Assembly (NCBI RefSeq): GCF_001552135.1
Contig: NZ_BCQP01000023.1
Location: 1-37,245 of the forward strand
Length of the DNA stretch: 37,245 nt
From: Actinomadura chibensis NBRC 106107
GTDB lineage: Bacteria; Actinomycetota; Actinomycetes; Streptosporangiales; Streptosporangiaceae
Direction: 5' to 3'
The notes beneath the pieces were generated by a model. It was not told the origin of the DNA, ran no database searches, and saw nothing but the letters and a program-made list of their open reading frames with translations. Of the stretch, positions 23,623 to 31,159 are shown piece by piece. Both the position numbers and the translations under genes were made by a program. Numbering within the stretch: the stretch's first letter is position 1; each line of letters starts with the position of its first letter.

Positions 23623-23673
23623 CCCGGCGGTGGCCATGCGCTCCGATCGGAGAGCCGCATGGCCGCCGCCGGG
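23623..23673. terminator. Long composite hairpin between convergent secreted-protein genes
   Basis: An 18-bp stem (23623-23640 with 23656-23673, one G-U wobble) starts 10 nt after the peptidase stop and ends 10 nt before the lectin stop. Its apex (23641-23652) is itself the perfect palindrome CTCCGATCGGAG. Works for both strands. Confidence 0.85.
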
Positions 23674-23682
23674 CAGTGGCTC

Positions 23683-24771
23683 CTATTCGGACGCGCGTTT
23701 GCTGCGCAGGACCACTCGGCGGATGAGTTGCACGTCGGTGAGCGGTCCCGTGGACGCCGCGAACCCGAATTTGACGGTCGCCGGAAGGGGCCGGGGAGCG
23801 CGGAACCTCAGCACTTCCTGGAAGCCGTCATCGTCCTCGAAATCGATGTCGACGGTGACGACCGGGTGGTTGCCGGGCGACACCACGACGCGGACGGTCC
23901 GCCTCACCGGTTCCAGCAGCTCTTCGGCCCGTTCCGCCGAGACCCTGGCGGACATCCTCCTCAGGTCGCCGTGCAGGTTCCCGGGAAGCGTCGACGACCA
24001 CGGGCCCCTGGACGACGTGTTGTCGGTCGTCGCGGCGAGCAGGCAGTAGCCCCGGACGCCGTTACCGGGACCGCGGGCGCTCACGACATTGGGTCCGGGC
24101 GCGGGCGGGCGGGACGACGTCCCGGCCGGAGAACGGCGGTCGCAGCCGTTCCCGCGCCCTTCCCCGTCGCCGAAGTACTCGCCGAGCGCGTCGAGCCCGA
24201 TACCGAGATATCCGCCGTCAACGCCTGGGACGAATTGGGCGTCGGATCGGCCGCCGGGCCTTTTCTGGGCGTAGCCGAGGCTGCCGCCGAACGCGCCCGG
24301 CGTCGTGAGGCGCCGCGATCCGTCGGTGATGAAGAACGAGATGCCGTCGGCGGGCGACCGGGTCGTATTGCCGTACTGCCATTGCTCGAAGGTCGCCTCC
24401 ACGCCGTCCCTAGCGGAGAGGGGCGAGTCGAACAGGACGGCGCCGGTCTGTTCCGGGTGGGCGTCGGTGAGCTGGAGGTATCCGTGCCGCGCCGCCCCGC
24501 CGGGCGGCACCGGACCGGCCGGGTCCCGGCGGCATCCCCGCAGCGGATGGTTCGTGCCCTCCGCCGCCGCCCGTCCGCGCGCGGCGCCGGTCAGGCACGC
24601 GGCGCCGTATCCGATGAAACGCGAATCCGCGGTGGCCCCGGTGAACGACTCGTCCAGCAGCAGAGAACCCGGACGCCGTGCCGCCACCGAAGCGTTCCCG
24701 GGCAGCGCGGCGGCGACCACGGCCGCGCCGACCCCGATCGACGCGACCATTCGAGTGAAACCATGCCTCAT
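23683..24771 (-). CDS. Secreted L-type lectin-domain protein
   Basis: A 362-residue exported protein made of one legume-lectin-like (L-type) beta-sandwich. The signal peptide is about residues 1-31. Core motifs are LLLDESFTGAT (start of domain), GVEATFEQWQYGN, ADGISFFITDGS, GGSLGYAQ and GGYLGIGLDALGEYFGDGEG, the last resembling the metal/carbohydrate loop of L-type lectins. The C-terminal strands (VTVDIDFEDDDGFQEVLRF, VKFGFAASTGPLTDVQLIRR) close the sandwich. No sortase signal or repeat stalk is attached, so it should be released. Bacterial L-type lectins bind glycans; ligand unknown. A GGAAGAG site precedes the ATG. Two cysteine pairs (CLTGAARGRAAAEG...GCRRD) may form disulfides. Confidence 0.82.
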   Translation of the reverse strand: MRHGFTRMVASIGVGAAVVAAALPGNASVAARRPGSLLLDESFTGATADSRFIGYGAACLTGAARGRAAAEGTNHPLRGCRRDPAGPVPPGGAARHGYLQLTDAHPEQTGAVLFDSPLSARDGVEATFEQWQYGNTTRSPADGISFFITDGSRRLTTPGAFGGSLGYAQKRPGGRSDAQFVPGVDGGYLGIGLDALGEYFGDGEGRGNGCDRRSPAGTSSRPPAPGPNVVSARGPGNGVRGYCLLAATTDNTSSRGPWSSTLPGNLHGDLRRMSARVSAERAEELLEPVRRTVRVVVSPGNHPVVTVDIDFEDDDGFQEVLRFRAPRPLPATVKFGFAASTGPLTDVQLIRRVVLRSKRASE

Positions 24772-24989
24772 ATCGTTGGCTCTTCCTTCGCGAGTCCGCC
24801 GCCGTCAGTCCACCGCACTCATATGAACCCGAACCCGCGACCGGAAACGCGCGGTGCCCCTCTCGTGGAAGTCTCCGCGACAGATCATTACGGAAAGGCA
24901 CGCCATCGCCCGCGATGGTCACGGGCCGGTCTGCGACGATCGGCCGGTGCGGCGGGCGGGAGGTGCCGCCGCCCGCGTCCGCGCCCGTC

Positions 24990-25019
24990 CGAAGGCAACC
25001 GTTCCGAAGGCAACCGTTC
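24990..25019 (+). promoter_or_regulatory. Duplicated 15-bp element upstream of the SigE-type gene
   Basis: CGAAGGCAACCGTTC occurs twice in direct tandem (24990-25004 and 25005-25019), 49 nt before the sigma start codon. GGCAACC resembles -35 elements of actinobacterial ECF sigma promoters (CAACC), and GTTGTC at 25036-25041 could be a -10 for the second copy at a longer than usual spacing. Autoregulation by the sigma factor is plausible but unproven. Confidence 0.4.
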
Positions 25020-25067
25020 CGGGGGTCCAGCCGGTAGTTGTCGGCAGGAGATCTGCTTGGAGGGTGG

Positions 25068-25571
25068 ATGCGGGAGCAACCGGACTACGTGGCGTACGTG
25101 AGGGAGCGGTCGCCGCGCCTGCTCAGAACGGCCTACCTGCTGTGCCGCGACTGGGCGCTCGCCGAGGACCTGCTGCAGGCGACGCTCGTCAAGGCGTGGC
25201 GGGCGTGGCGCCGGATCGAGGCCGACCCCGACCCGTACGTCTACCGCATCCTCGTCAACACGCACGCGTCATGGACGCGGCGGCGCTGGCGGGGCGAGCG
25301 TCCCACCGAGCGCCCGGCGGACGGGCCCGACCCCGCGGACGGGATCGGCGCGGCCGAGGACAAGGCGGTGCTGTGGGACGCGCTCGGCCGGCTCCCCCAC
25401 CGGCAGCGCGCGACCGTCGTGCTGCGCTTCTTCGAGGACCTGTCCGAGCCGCAGGTCGCGGCGGCGCTCGGCTGCTCGGTCGGGACCGTGAAGAGCCAGA
25501 CCAGCAAGGCCCTCGCCAAGCTCCGGGTCGATCCGAGCGTCCTGGCCTCCGCGTCGCGGGAAGGAGAGTGA
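25068..25571 (+). CDS. SigE-family ECF-type sigma factor
   Basis: A 167-residue sigma factor of the SigE family (TIGR02983-like). Region 2 reads YVAYVRERSPRLLRTAYLLC then RDWALAEDLLQATLVKAWRA, with PYVYRILVNTHASWTRRRWR as the tail; region 4 is LPHRQRATVVLRFFEDLSEP then QVAAALGCSVGTVKSQTSKA. Short linker and C-terminus match the family length. Start ATG at 25068 has GGAGGG 4 nt away; an earlier TTG at 25038 is less likely. It overlaps, or lies within 2 nt of, the membrane protein gene downstream, the usual place for an anti-sigma or its equivalent. Confidence 0.9.
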   Translation: MREQPDYVAYVRERSPRLLRTAYLLCRDWALAEDLLQATLVKAWRAWRRIEADPDPYVYRILVNTHASWTRRRWRGERPTERPADGPDPADGIGAAEDKAVLWDALGRLPHRQRATVVLRFFEDLSEPQVAAALGCSVGTVKSQTSKALAKLRVDPSVLASASREGE

Positions 25572-25573
25572 CC

Positions 25574-26614
25574 ATGCCGTACACGATGCAGGACCTGGTC
25601 GAGGTCATGGAGGACGAGAGCGCGCGCGGGACGCCGCCCGCCGACCTCCTGGACGGCGTCCGCCGCCGGGTCAGGCGGGGCGACCGCCGCCGCGCCGCCG
25701 TGGGCGTGCTCGGGGTGGCGCTGGCGGCGACCGCGTTCGCGGTGGTCGCGCGGCCGGACGGCACCGGCCCGCCGCCGCCCGGGGACGAGCGGCGGGCGCT
25801 CGCGGCGGCGATGCCCGGCACGCCGAACGAGTCCTTCCGCGACGGCCCCCCGGTCGAGGGGCTCCGGCCGCTGAAGGAGGTTCGGTTCAGCCAGTTCGGA
25901 CGAATGGCACGCGTCACGTTCACCCCGACCGAACCGTTCACCATGTACACGGCGCAGTGCGCGGGAGGCAGGGCGTTCTCCACGACGCGCGGGACGCTCG
26001 GGAGCGGCGGCTGCGGTTCGACGTCGTATCTCGCCACCACCCCGGGAGTCCCCGTCACCATTCAGATGACCGTCCTCCCCGCCGCGGCGGAACAGCGGCT
26101 CAGCCACACCCTTGTCGGCGCGAACGCCGTATCCGTCCTTTACCGCTACCTCAATTCGCACCCGCCGACGCCGGGGAACTGGAGCGTCCGGATCTACACC
26201 GGGAAATGCAATTCGACCTGCGAGAGGATGGCGCGGCTTTCGACCGCCCGGCGGCAGCCGCCGGTGGAGGGGCTGAGGCGGCTGGCCCGGGTGGAGGGAA
26301 CGGCCGACGGGCGCGTCCGCCCGGTCCGGCTGAAGGGGTCGGACACCTCGCTCCGCATGCGCGTGACCTGCCTGGACGGCGCGGCCACCGCCGTCGTCCA
26401 GTACGGGGAGCGCGCTCGCGTCATCGCCTGCGAGGCGGCCGAGTCGGAGGGCGTCGTCCGGGACGTCCGGATCGAGGCGGACACGAGGCTCATGATCGCG
26501 GTCCTCCCGGCGGAGGCGAAGAAGGTGCGGGCCACGGATGGCGCGGCGCTCAGGGAAATGATGAAAGGCGTCCGGCCCGCCGGGAAATGGACGCTTGAGG
26601 TGTACGCCCGCTGA
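25574..26614 (+). CDS. Single-pass membrane protein, candidate anti-sigma partner
   Basis: A 346-residue protein with a short cytoplasmic N-terminus (MPYTMQDLVEVMEDESARGT), a basic stretch (VRRRVRRGDRRR) and one membrane helix (AAVGVLGVALAATAFAVVA, about residues 41-59), then a large outer part of about 285 residues. The outer part has two similar segments, each opening with PPVEGLR (PVEGLRPLKEVRF near 95; PVEGLRRLARVEG near 232), suggesting a duplicated beta-rich domain; cysteines are C133, C148, C210 and C214 by approximate count. AAGGAG sits 7 nt before the ATG at 25574; a GTG at 25568 would overlap the sigma stop by 4 nt. The layout matches SigE-family anti-sigma-like partners, but no zinc anti-sigma HxxxCxxC motif is present, so the role is inferred. 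Confidence 0.65.
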   Translation: MPYTMQDLVEVMEDESARGTPPADLLDGVRRRVRRGDRRRAAVGVLGVALAATAFAVVARPDGTGPPPPGDERRALAAAMPGTPNESFRDGPPVEGLRPLKEVRFSQFGRMARVTFTPTEPFTMYTAQCAGGRAFSTTRGTLGSGGCGSTSYLATTPGVPVTIQMTVLPAAAEQRLSHTLVGANAVSVLYRYLNSHPPTPGNWSVRIYTGKCNSTCERMARLSTARRQPPVEGLRRLARVEGTADGRVRPVRLKGSDTSLRMRVTCLDGAATAVVQYGERARVIACEAAESEGVVRDVRIEADTRLMIAVLPAEAKKVRATDGAALREMMKGVRPAGKWTLEVYAR

Positions 26615-26636
26615 ATCTCCGGGTCACGCGTCATCA

Positions 26637-26669
26637 GCCGGGCCCCGACGAGATGGACCGGGGCCCGGC
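26637..26669. terminator. Convergent GC-rich hairpin
   Basis: A perfect 11-bp stem (26637-26647 with 26659-26669) and 11-nt loop lie between the convergent membrane protein (ends 26614) and glycosyltransferase-like gene (ends 26721). The loop sequence CCCGACGAGAT recurs 40 nt downstream. Confidence 0.65.
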
Positions 26670-26720
26670 CAGCTCGGGCGGGCCCGACGAGATCGGGGCG
26701 GGGCGGGGCCCGGTGAGAGC

Positions 26721-28259
26721 TCAGGTGAGCTGCCGGTCGCGGCTGTCGGCGTCCTCGACCTCCGTCTCGGCCTCGCCGGAGTCCCGCTTCCCGGCGCGGA
26801 GGGCGGACAGCGCGAGCCCGACCGCCAGGCAGGCGAACGGCATGGCCGGGACCACGTACCGGTAGTCGAAGTCGGCGCTGGCGATGGGGAACACCAGGAG
26901 CGTCGACCCCGCGCCCCAGGCCAGGAGGACCTCCCTGCGCCGCCGCCGCGCCGCGGCCAGCCCCAGGAGGCCGAGCGCGAACACGCCGCCGAGCGCCGGC
27001 CCCGGCAGGTGGTACCGCTCCTGGTAGTCCCTCATCCTGTCCGCGTAAGGCTGGACGACCTGGCTCGGCTCGTCGGTGTCGCCGTAGGACATGGCGTCCG
27101 ACAGGACCGTCCCGCCGCGCCGCCAGCTCCGTCCGCCGGGGAAGATCTGCGTGCTCTCCGGGAAGTGGTACAGCGACTCGGTGCTCGCGGTCGGACGCGG
27201 GTGGCGGTGCGGGCTGAACGCCAGGCGGAGGTCGTGCCCCACCGTGCCGAGGTAGGCGCGGGGCTGGGCGAGGATCGCGCGGATCGCGAAGTCGCGCAGC
27301 GTCGCGTTGGACTCCGGTGAGACGACGTTGTCGAGACGCTGCCGGGGCGGGATGTCGGCGCGCCAGATCAGGTGACCCGGCGGATCGTGTTCGGCCTTGA
27401 TCTTGGCGTCGAGGCAGAGGTCCCGCTCGTCCGCCGGGGGGTGCATCTTCGCGCAGTTCGCGAAGCCCGCCGTCCGTCCCCACAGGTAGAGGCCGTCGGC
27501 GGTGGTGAGGCTGTAGGTGCCGCGCACGGAATGGAACCACATCGCGTAGGCGGCCAGCGGGATCGCGGCGGCCGCGCCGAACGCCAGCGCGGGGCGCCAG
27601 TCCGGCCGCGCCTTGGGCAGCAGCCGGGGGAACAGCCGGGCGCGGCGCCTGCGCAGCAGCAGGACGAGCACGATCAGCGGGATCAGCGGCGCCCCCGCCG
27701 ACCGGACGAGCACCGCCGCGCCGAGCAGCAACCCCGCGGGGAGCGCGAGCCACCAGACCGCCGGGCCCGGACGGTCGTCCCCGCTCCGCCACAGCAGCAG
27801 TGTCAGCCCGGCGGCGATGAGGAACGTGAACAGGGCCTCCGACATCAGCAGGTGCTCAAGCTCCACCTGGTACGCGTCGAACAGGACCGGCAGCGTGACG
27901 ACGGTCGCCGCCCATCCGGGCAGCCGCGCCCGGACCAGCACCGCGTACAGCATCACCGCGACCGCCAGCCCCATGAGGTGCTGCACCACCATGACGGCGG
28001 TCAGGCTGTGCAGCGGCTCCAGCAGGCGCAGCAGGAAGGAGTAGCCGATCGTCTTGCTCGGCGACGGCTCCGGACGCATCGCGTAGCCGAGGTAGAAGTA
28101 GGAGTCGCCCGTGAACCACAGGCCGTGCGGGTACGCGCGGATGGCCGTCCAGCGCAGCAGCCCGCCGCCGAGCAGGGCCAGCAGGAACGGCGCGTGCCGG
28201 AGGAGGGGGACGAGACGTCGCCCGAATGCGGGGAAGGCCGCGATCAGCCCAGGGGGCAC
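26721..28259 (-). CDS. GT-C fold (family 39/ArnT-like) membrane glycosyltransferase-like protein
   Basis: A 512-residue polytopic protein with the layout of lipid-carrier-dependent GT-C glycosyltransferases. A first helix (HAPFLLALLGGGLLRWTAIR) is followed by an outer loop with the catalytic-type acidic residue in WFTGDSYFYLGYAMRP, then about nine more helices, and a long outer loop (about residues 265-415: YSLTTADGLYLWGRTAGF, then the Pro/His-rich part to YADRMRDYQERYHLPG). Related proteins transfer sugars from polyprenyl phosphates to lipids or proteins outside the membrane; the substrate is unknown. The GTG at 28259 follows GGAGGA. Upstream is an inverted repeat ATCGTT-N12-AACGAT (28275-28298), and TTGATC-N18-GATTAG may be the promoter. 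Acidic tail (EAETEVEDADSRD) ends the protein. Confidence 0.75.
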   Translation of the reverse strand: MPPGLIAAFPAFGRRLVPLLRHAPFLLALLGGGLLRWTAIRAYPHGLWFTGDSYFYLGYAMRPEPSPSKTIGYSFLLRLLEPLHSLTAVMVVQHLMGLAVAVMLYAVLVRARLPGWAATVVTLPVLFDAYQVELEHLLMSEALFTFLIAAGLTLLLWRSGDDRPGPAVWWLALPAGLLLGAAVLVRSAGAPLIPLIVLVLLLRRRRARLFPRLLPKARPDWRPALAFGAAAAIPLAAYAMWFHSVRGTYSLTTADGLYLWGRTAGFANCAKMHPPADERDLCLDAKIKAEHDPPGHLIWRADIPPRQRLDNVVSPESNATLRDFAIRAILAQPRAYLGTVGHDLRLAFSPHRHPRPTASTESLYHFPESTQIFPGGRSWRRGGTVLSDAMSYGDTDEPSQVVQPYADRMRDYQERYHLPGPALGGVFALGLLGLAAARRRRREVLLAWGAGSTLLVFPIASADFDYRYVVPAMPFACLAVGLALSALRAGKRDSGEAETEVEDADSRDRQLT

Positions 28260-28383
28260 GCTTCCTCCGACCTAATCGTTCTCGACAACAGAAACGATCA
28301 AGCTATGCGACCCCCGTGGCCGAACGGTGAACACGAGGTTGCGCACATAAGGGCCAACAGCCACCAAACCCGTCCGGCGCGGC

Positions 28384-28610
28384 GCGTGTCCACCGGAGAC
28401 GGCGGCTGTCGGCAGGGGCAGCGGGTCTCGGCAGGAGCGGCGGGTGTCGGCGAGGGCAGCGGGTCTCAGCAGAGGCAACGGGTCTCAGCAGGGGCAACGG
28501 GTCTCGGCGGGAGCGGCGAGTGTCGGCGGAGGCGGCGGGGGTTCGCGGAGACAGCAGGTGTTCGCGGAGACAGCAGGTGTTCGCGGAGACGGCGGGTGTC
28601 GGCGGGGGTC
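28384..28610. repeat. 19-bp GC-rich minisatellite, about 11 copies
   Basis: A uniform 19-bp unit (approximately CGGGTGTCGGCGGAGGCAG) repeats head to tail from about 28384 to 28610. Copies at 28460, 28479 and 28498 are over 80% alike; 28555-28573 and 28574-28592 differ by one base. The array begins in the region upstream of the glycosyltransferase-like gene and ends exactly at the stop codon of the DUF574 methyltransferase. The 19-bp period rules out a conserved reading frame. The rest of this gene-free stretch (28260-28383) holds the promoter-like sites noted for the gene at 28259. Confidence 0.85.
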
Positions 28611-29397
28611 AGGGTTTGCGGGCCAGGCCGCCTGAGCAGGAGACGCGGGGCGCGTCCTCGTGGCCCGGGTCGGGGCGCCAGTCCGTCACCGGCACGACGC
28701 CCGGGTCGACGAGGTCGAGCCCGTCGAAGAAGCGGGCGATCTGCTCGGGGCTGCGGGGGTTGTACGGGGCCGCGCCGCTGCCCGCGTTGTAGGCGCTGAT
28801 CGCCCGCGTGTAGGCGGGGTCGGCGGTCGTGCCGTCGTAAAGGGCCAGGTAGCTCCCGGACGGCAGCGCCTCCATGAGCCGCGCCACGATCGAGCGCGCC
28901 TCGTCGAAATCGCCGACCAGGCCCATGATGCCCATCAACATGAGTGCGACCGGCCGGTCGAGGTCGAGCGTCCGGGCCGCCTCGGCGAGGATGGCGCCGG
29001 GGTCGTGGACGTCCGCCTCGATGTAGTCGGTGACCCCCTCGGGCGTGCTGGTCAGCAGCGCCCTGGCATGCGTCAGGACGAGCGGGTCGTTGTCCACGTA
29101 GACGATCCGGGAATGCGGTACCAGGCGCTGGGCGATCTCGTGGGTGTTGTCCATGGTGGGGAGGCCGGTGCCGATGTCCAGGAACTGCTCCACGCCCGCC
29201 TCGCCCGCCAGGTACCGCACCACCCTGCGCAGCATCTGCCGGGACTGCTGGGCCATGTCGACCATCCCCGGGAAGACGGCGATGACCTGCTCCCCCGCCC
29301 GCCGGTCGACCGGGAAGTTGTCGGTGCCTCCCAGCAGGAAGTTCCAGACCCGCGCCGAATGCGGGACGGTGGTGTCGATCTTGCCCGTCGGGTCCAT
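28609..29397 (-). CDS. DUF574-type SAM-dependent methyltransferase
   Basis: A 262-residue member of the actinobacterial DUF574 family (Methyltransf_19). The signature N-terminus ARVWNFLLGGTDNFPVDR (about residues 15-32) is followed by the SAM-binding motif I FLDIGTGLPTMDNTHEIAQ (about 73-91) and acidic motif II VYVDNDPLV. Later family blocks are DRPVALMLMGIMG and GSYLALYDGTT, and the end SPEQIARFFDGLDLVDPGVV plus WRPD. The family is greatly expanded in streptomycetes and relatives with few known substrates. GGGGGGA precedes the ATG. It follows a VOC gene by 116 nt on the same strand and ends at a minisatellite. Confidence 0.93.
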   Translation of the reverse strand: MDPTGKIDTTVPHSARVWNFLLGGTDNFPVDRRAGEQVIAVFPGMVDMAQQSRQMLRRVVRYLAGEAGVEQFLDIGTGLPTMDNTHEIAQRLVPHSRIVYVDNDPLVLTHARALLTSTPEGVTDYIEADVHDPGAILAEAARTLDLDRPVALMLMGIMGLVGDFDEARSIVARLMEALPSGSYLALYDGTTADPAYTRAISAYNAGSGAAPYNPRSPEQIARFFDGLDLVDPGVVPVTDWRPDPGHEDAPRVSCSGGLARKP

Positions 29398-29513
29398 GGT
29401 GATCGTCCCCCCGGAAGCGCGAGGCCCTTACCAGAAGGGCTACCCACACTCCGCCCATCCGTTCACGGGAAGCGCCGCCGGAGTGCGGGATCGGGACGTC
29501 CTTTGCCCCGCCG

Positions 29514-29882
29514 TCAACTTCGGCCGGTGTCGATGACGCAGAACCGGTTTCCGTCAGGGTCGGCGAGGACGATGAAGTCCGGGTCGTCCGGATAGAGGTC
29601 CCAGTCGACACGCTCCGCGCCGAGGGAGACCAGGCGTTCGACCTCGGCGGCCTGCTCGGCCGCGCTGTCCGTGTACAGGTCGAGGTGCACGCGCGGATGC
29701 TCCTGGACGGGTGACTCGCTCAGGCCCAGCGCCACCTGGACGCCGTTCCCGTCCGGGGACAGCAGGACGGTCCAGCGGTCGTCGGCGTCGTCGCGGGGGA
29801 CGTAGCCGAGGGCCCGCGTCCAGAAGGCCGCCGCGCGGCGGACGTCCGATACGCCGAGTACGACAGATCCGATAGTCAGCAC
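29514..29882 (-). CDS. VOC/glyoxalase-fold protein
   Basis: A 122-residue vicinal-oxygen-chelate protein with two beta-alpha-beta-beta-beta halves. First half: IGSVVLGVSDVRRAAAFWTR, then ALGYVPRDDADDRW and NGVQVALG; second half: HPRVHLDLYTDSAAEQAAEV, ERLVSLGAERVDW and FIVLADPDGNRFCVI. His in VHLDLY is a possible metal ligand. Small stand-alone VOC proteins in actinobacteria bind or modify natural products or are of unknown role. GTG start at 29882. It is just downstream of the sigma/anti-sigma-like pair (51 nt) but separately translated. Confidence 0.88.
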   Translation of the reverse strand: MLTIGSVVLGVSDVRRAAAFWTRALGYVPRDDADDRWTVLLSPDGNGVQVALGLSESPVQEHPRVHLDLYTDSAAEQAAEVERLVSLGAERVDWDLYPDDPDFIVLADPDGNRFCVIDTGRS

Positions 29883-29933
29883 GGACGACAGTGAACCAGG
29901 ACCGTCCGACAGCCGGGATGTCGCCCGGTCCGC

Positions 29934-30209
29934 TCAGGACGGTCCGATCGGCGGCGCCGGGCGCGGGGTGGCCGACTCCTCGACGCTGAAGATGACATGC
30001 GGGCGGTTGTGCGCGTGGTTGAGCGCCCACAGGCCGATCGCGTCGGCGGCGGTGAAGATCACGGCGATCAGGATGTAGAGGATGAGCCGCCGTCGCCGTT
30101 CCCTGCGGCGCCACTCGCGCCGGACGCGCGGGTAGGCGTCCGGGTCGGGCGTGACGCCGCCGGCGAGGGCGTCCAGCGCGTCGCGCAGGCGGTCCTCGGT
30201 GTCGTTCAT
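29934..30209 (-). CDS. Small membrane protein coupled to the ECF sigma factor
   Basis: A 91-residue protein with a short cytoplasmic part (MNDTEDRLRDALDALAGGVT), a basic stretch (RREWRRRERRRR) and one membrane helix (LILYILIAVIFTAADAIGLWAL, about 52-73), then a short outer tail. Its ATG overlaps the sigma TGA by 4 nt, the normal place and arrangement of an anti-sigma factor. Unlike classic zinc anti-sigma factors there is no HxxxCxxC motif; similar small proteins follow many actinobacterial sigma genes. Role as regulator of sigma activity is inference. Confidence 0.72.
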   Translation of the reverse strand: MNDTEDRLRDALDALAGGVTPDPDAYPRVRREWRRRERRRRLILYILIAVIFTAADAIGLWALNHAHNRPHVIFSVEESATPRPAPPIGPS

Positions 30210-31159
30210 CGTCGCTCCCGCAGGATCTTGGTGAGCGCGGCCATTCCCCGCGAGGTGTGCGCCTTGACCGCCCCGGCGGAGATGCCCATCGCGTCGGCGA
30301 TGTCGCTCTCGCGGAGCCCGAGCCAGTAGCGCAGGACGAGCGCCTCGCGCTGCCGCGCCGACAGCCTCCGCAGCCCCTCGATCAGCGCCCGCTGGTCGTC
30401 GTGCAGCAGCGCGACGCTCTCCGCGGACGCCTCCGTCTCGGCGGACCAGTCGGTGTGCTTCCGGACGACCTGCAGGTGCCGGAGCCGCATGCGGGTCAGG
30501 TTGCACACCACCGACCGGAGGTAGGGCAGCGCGGCCTCGGCGGTGCGCAGCCGGTTCCAGCGGCGGTGGAGCTGGCAGAACGCCTCGGCGACGATGTCCT
30601 CCGCGTCGTCGGCCCCGAGCAGCACCGCGAGACGGAGCAGCCCCGCGTAGTGCGCACCGAACAACCGAGTAACAGCAGTCTCCCGGTCAACATCCCGCAG
30701 ATCCTCCGCTGAAGACGCAGGGCCGCCCTCCTCCCCCGGAGCCGCCTGGCCCCCCTCCCCGACCAGCGACTCACCGACGGCCACCTCCGCCCGGGACTCG
30801 CCGACTGCCGCCTCCACCGGGGACTCGCGGACGCCCGCCTCCGCCCGGGACACAGGGACGCCCGCCTCTTCCGGGGTCTCCCGGACGGCCGCCTCCGCCC
30901 GGGACTCGCCGACTGCCGCCTGCACCGGAGACTCACGCGCTGCCGCCTCCGCCCGGGGCACGGGGACGGCCACCTCCGCCTGGGGCTCGCGGACGCCCGC
31001 CTCCGCCGGGGACTCGCCGACTGCCGCCTGCACCGGGGACTCGCGGGCTGCCGCCTCCGCCCGGGGCGCGGGGACGGCCGCCTCCGCCTGGGACTCGCGG
31101 ATGGCCGTCTTGCGGGAGGTGAAGGGCCGGACGGAGACGCCCGGTCGGAGGGCGCTCAT
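30206..31159 (-). CDS. ECF sigma factor with nonapeptide-repeat N-terminal extension
   Basis: A 317-residue protein, about twice the length of a standard ECF sigma factor. The C-terminal half (about 158-317) is a normal sigma: region 2 RLFGAHYAGLLRLAVLLGAD then DAEDIVAEAFCQLHRRWNRL, ALPYLRSVVCNLTRMRLRHL, and region 4 LSARQREALVLRYWLGLRES then DIADAMGISAGAVKAHTSRG. Residues 21-128 are twelve tandem nine-residue repeats (pattern RES-xAEAAV) grouped as three 36-residue super-repeats, rich in Ala, Glu, Arg and Pro. The ATG at 31159 overlaps the symporter TGA by 4 nt, so it is made with the transporter. Start choice matters: the repeats could be bypassed by a later start, but none with a ribosome site is evident. 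Confidence 0.85.
   Translation of the reverse strand: MSALRPGVSVRPFTSRKTAIRESQAEAAVPAPRAEAAARESPVQAAVGESPAEAGVREPQAEVAVPVPRAEAAARESPVQAAVGESRAEAAVRETPEEAGVPVSRAEAGVRESPVEAAVGESRAEVAVGESLVGEGGQAAPGEEGGPASSAEDLRDVDRETAVTRLFGAHYAGLLRLAVLLGADDAEDIVAEAFCQLHRRWNRLRTAEAALPYLRSVVCNLTRMRLRHLQVVRKHTDWSAETEASAESVALLHDDQRALIEGLRRLSARQREALVLRYWLGLRESDIADAMGISAGAVKAHTSRGMAALTKILRERR
30776..31099. repeat. 27-bp coding repeats in the ECF sigma gene
   Basis: Twelve 27-bp units encode residues 21-128. Four units form a 108-bp super-repeat present three times: RES/PAP/RES/GES-led nonapeptides, then REP/PVP/RES/GES, then RET/PVS/RES/GES. Purifying selection on the reading frame is suggested by the absence of stops or frameshifts. 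Confidence 0.85.

Noticed and set aside
28384..28610. CRISPR array
   Set aside because: Repeats are directly abutting 19-bp units without unique spacers and no cas genes are present.
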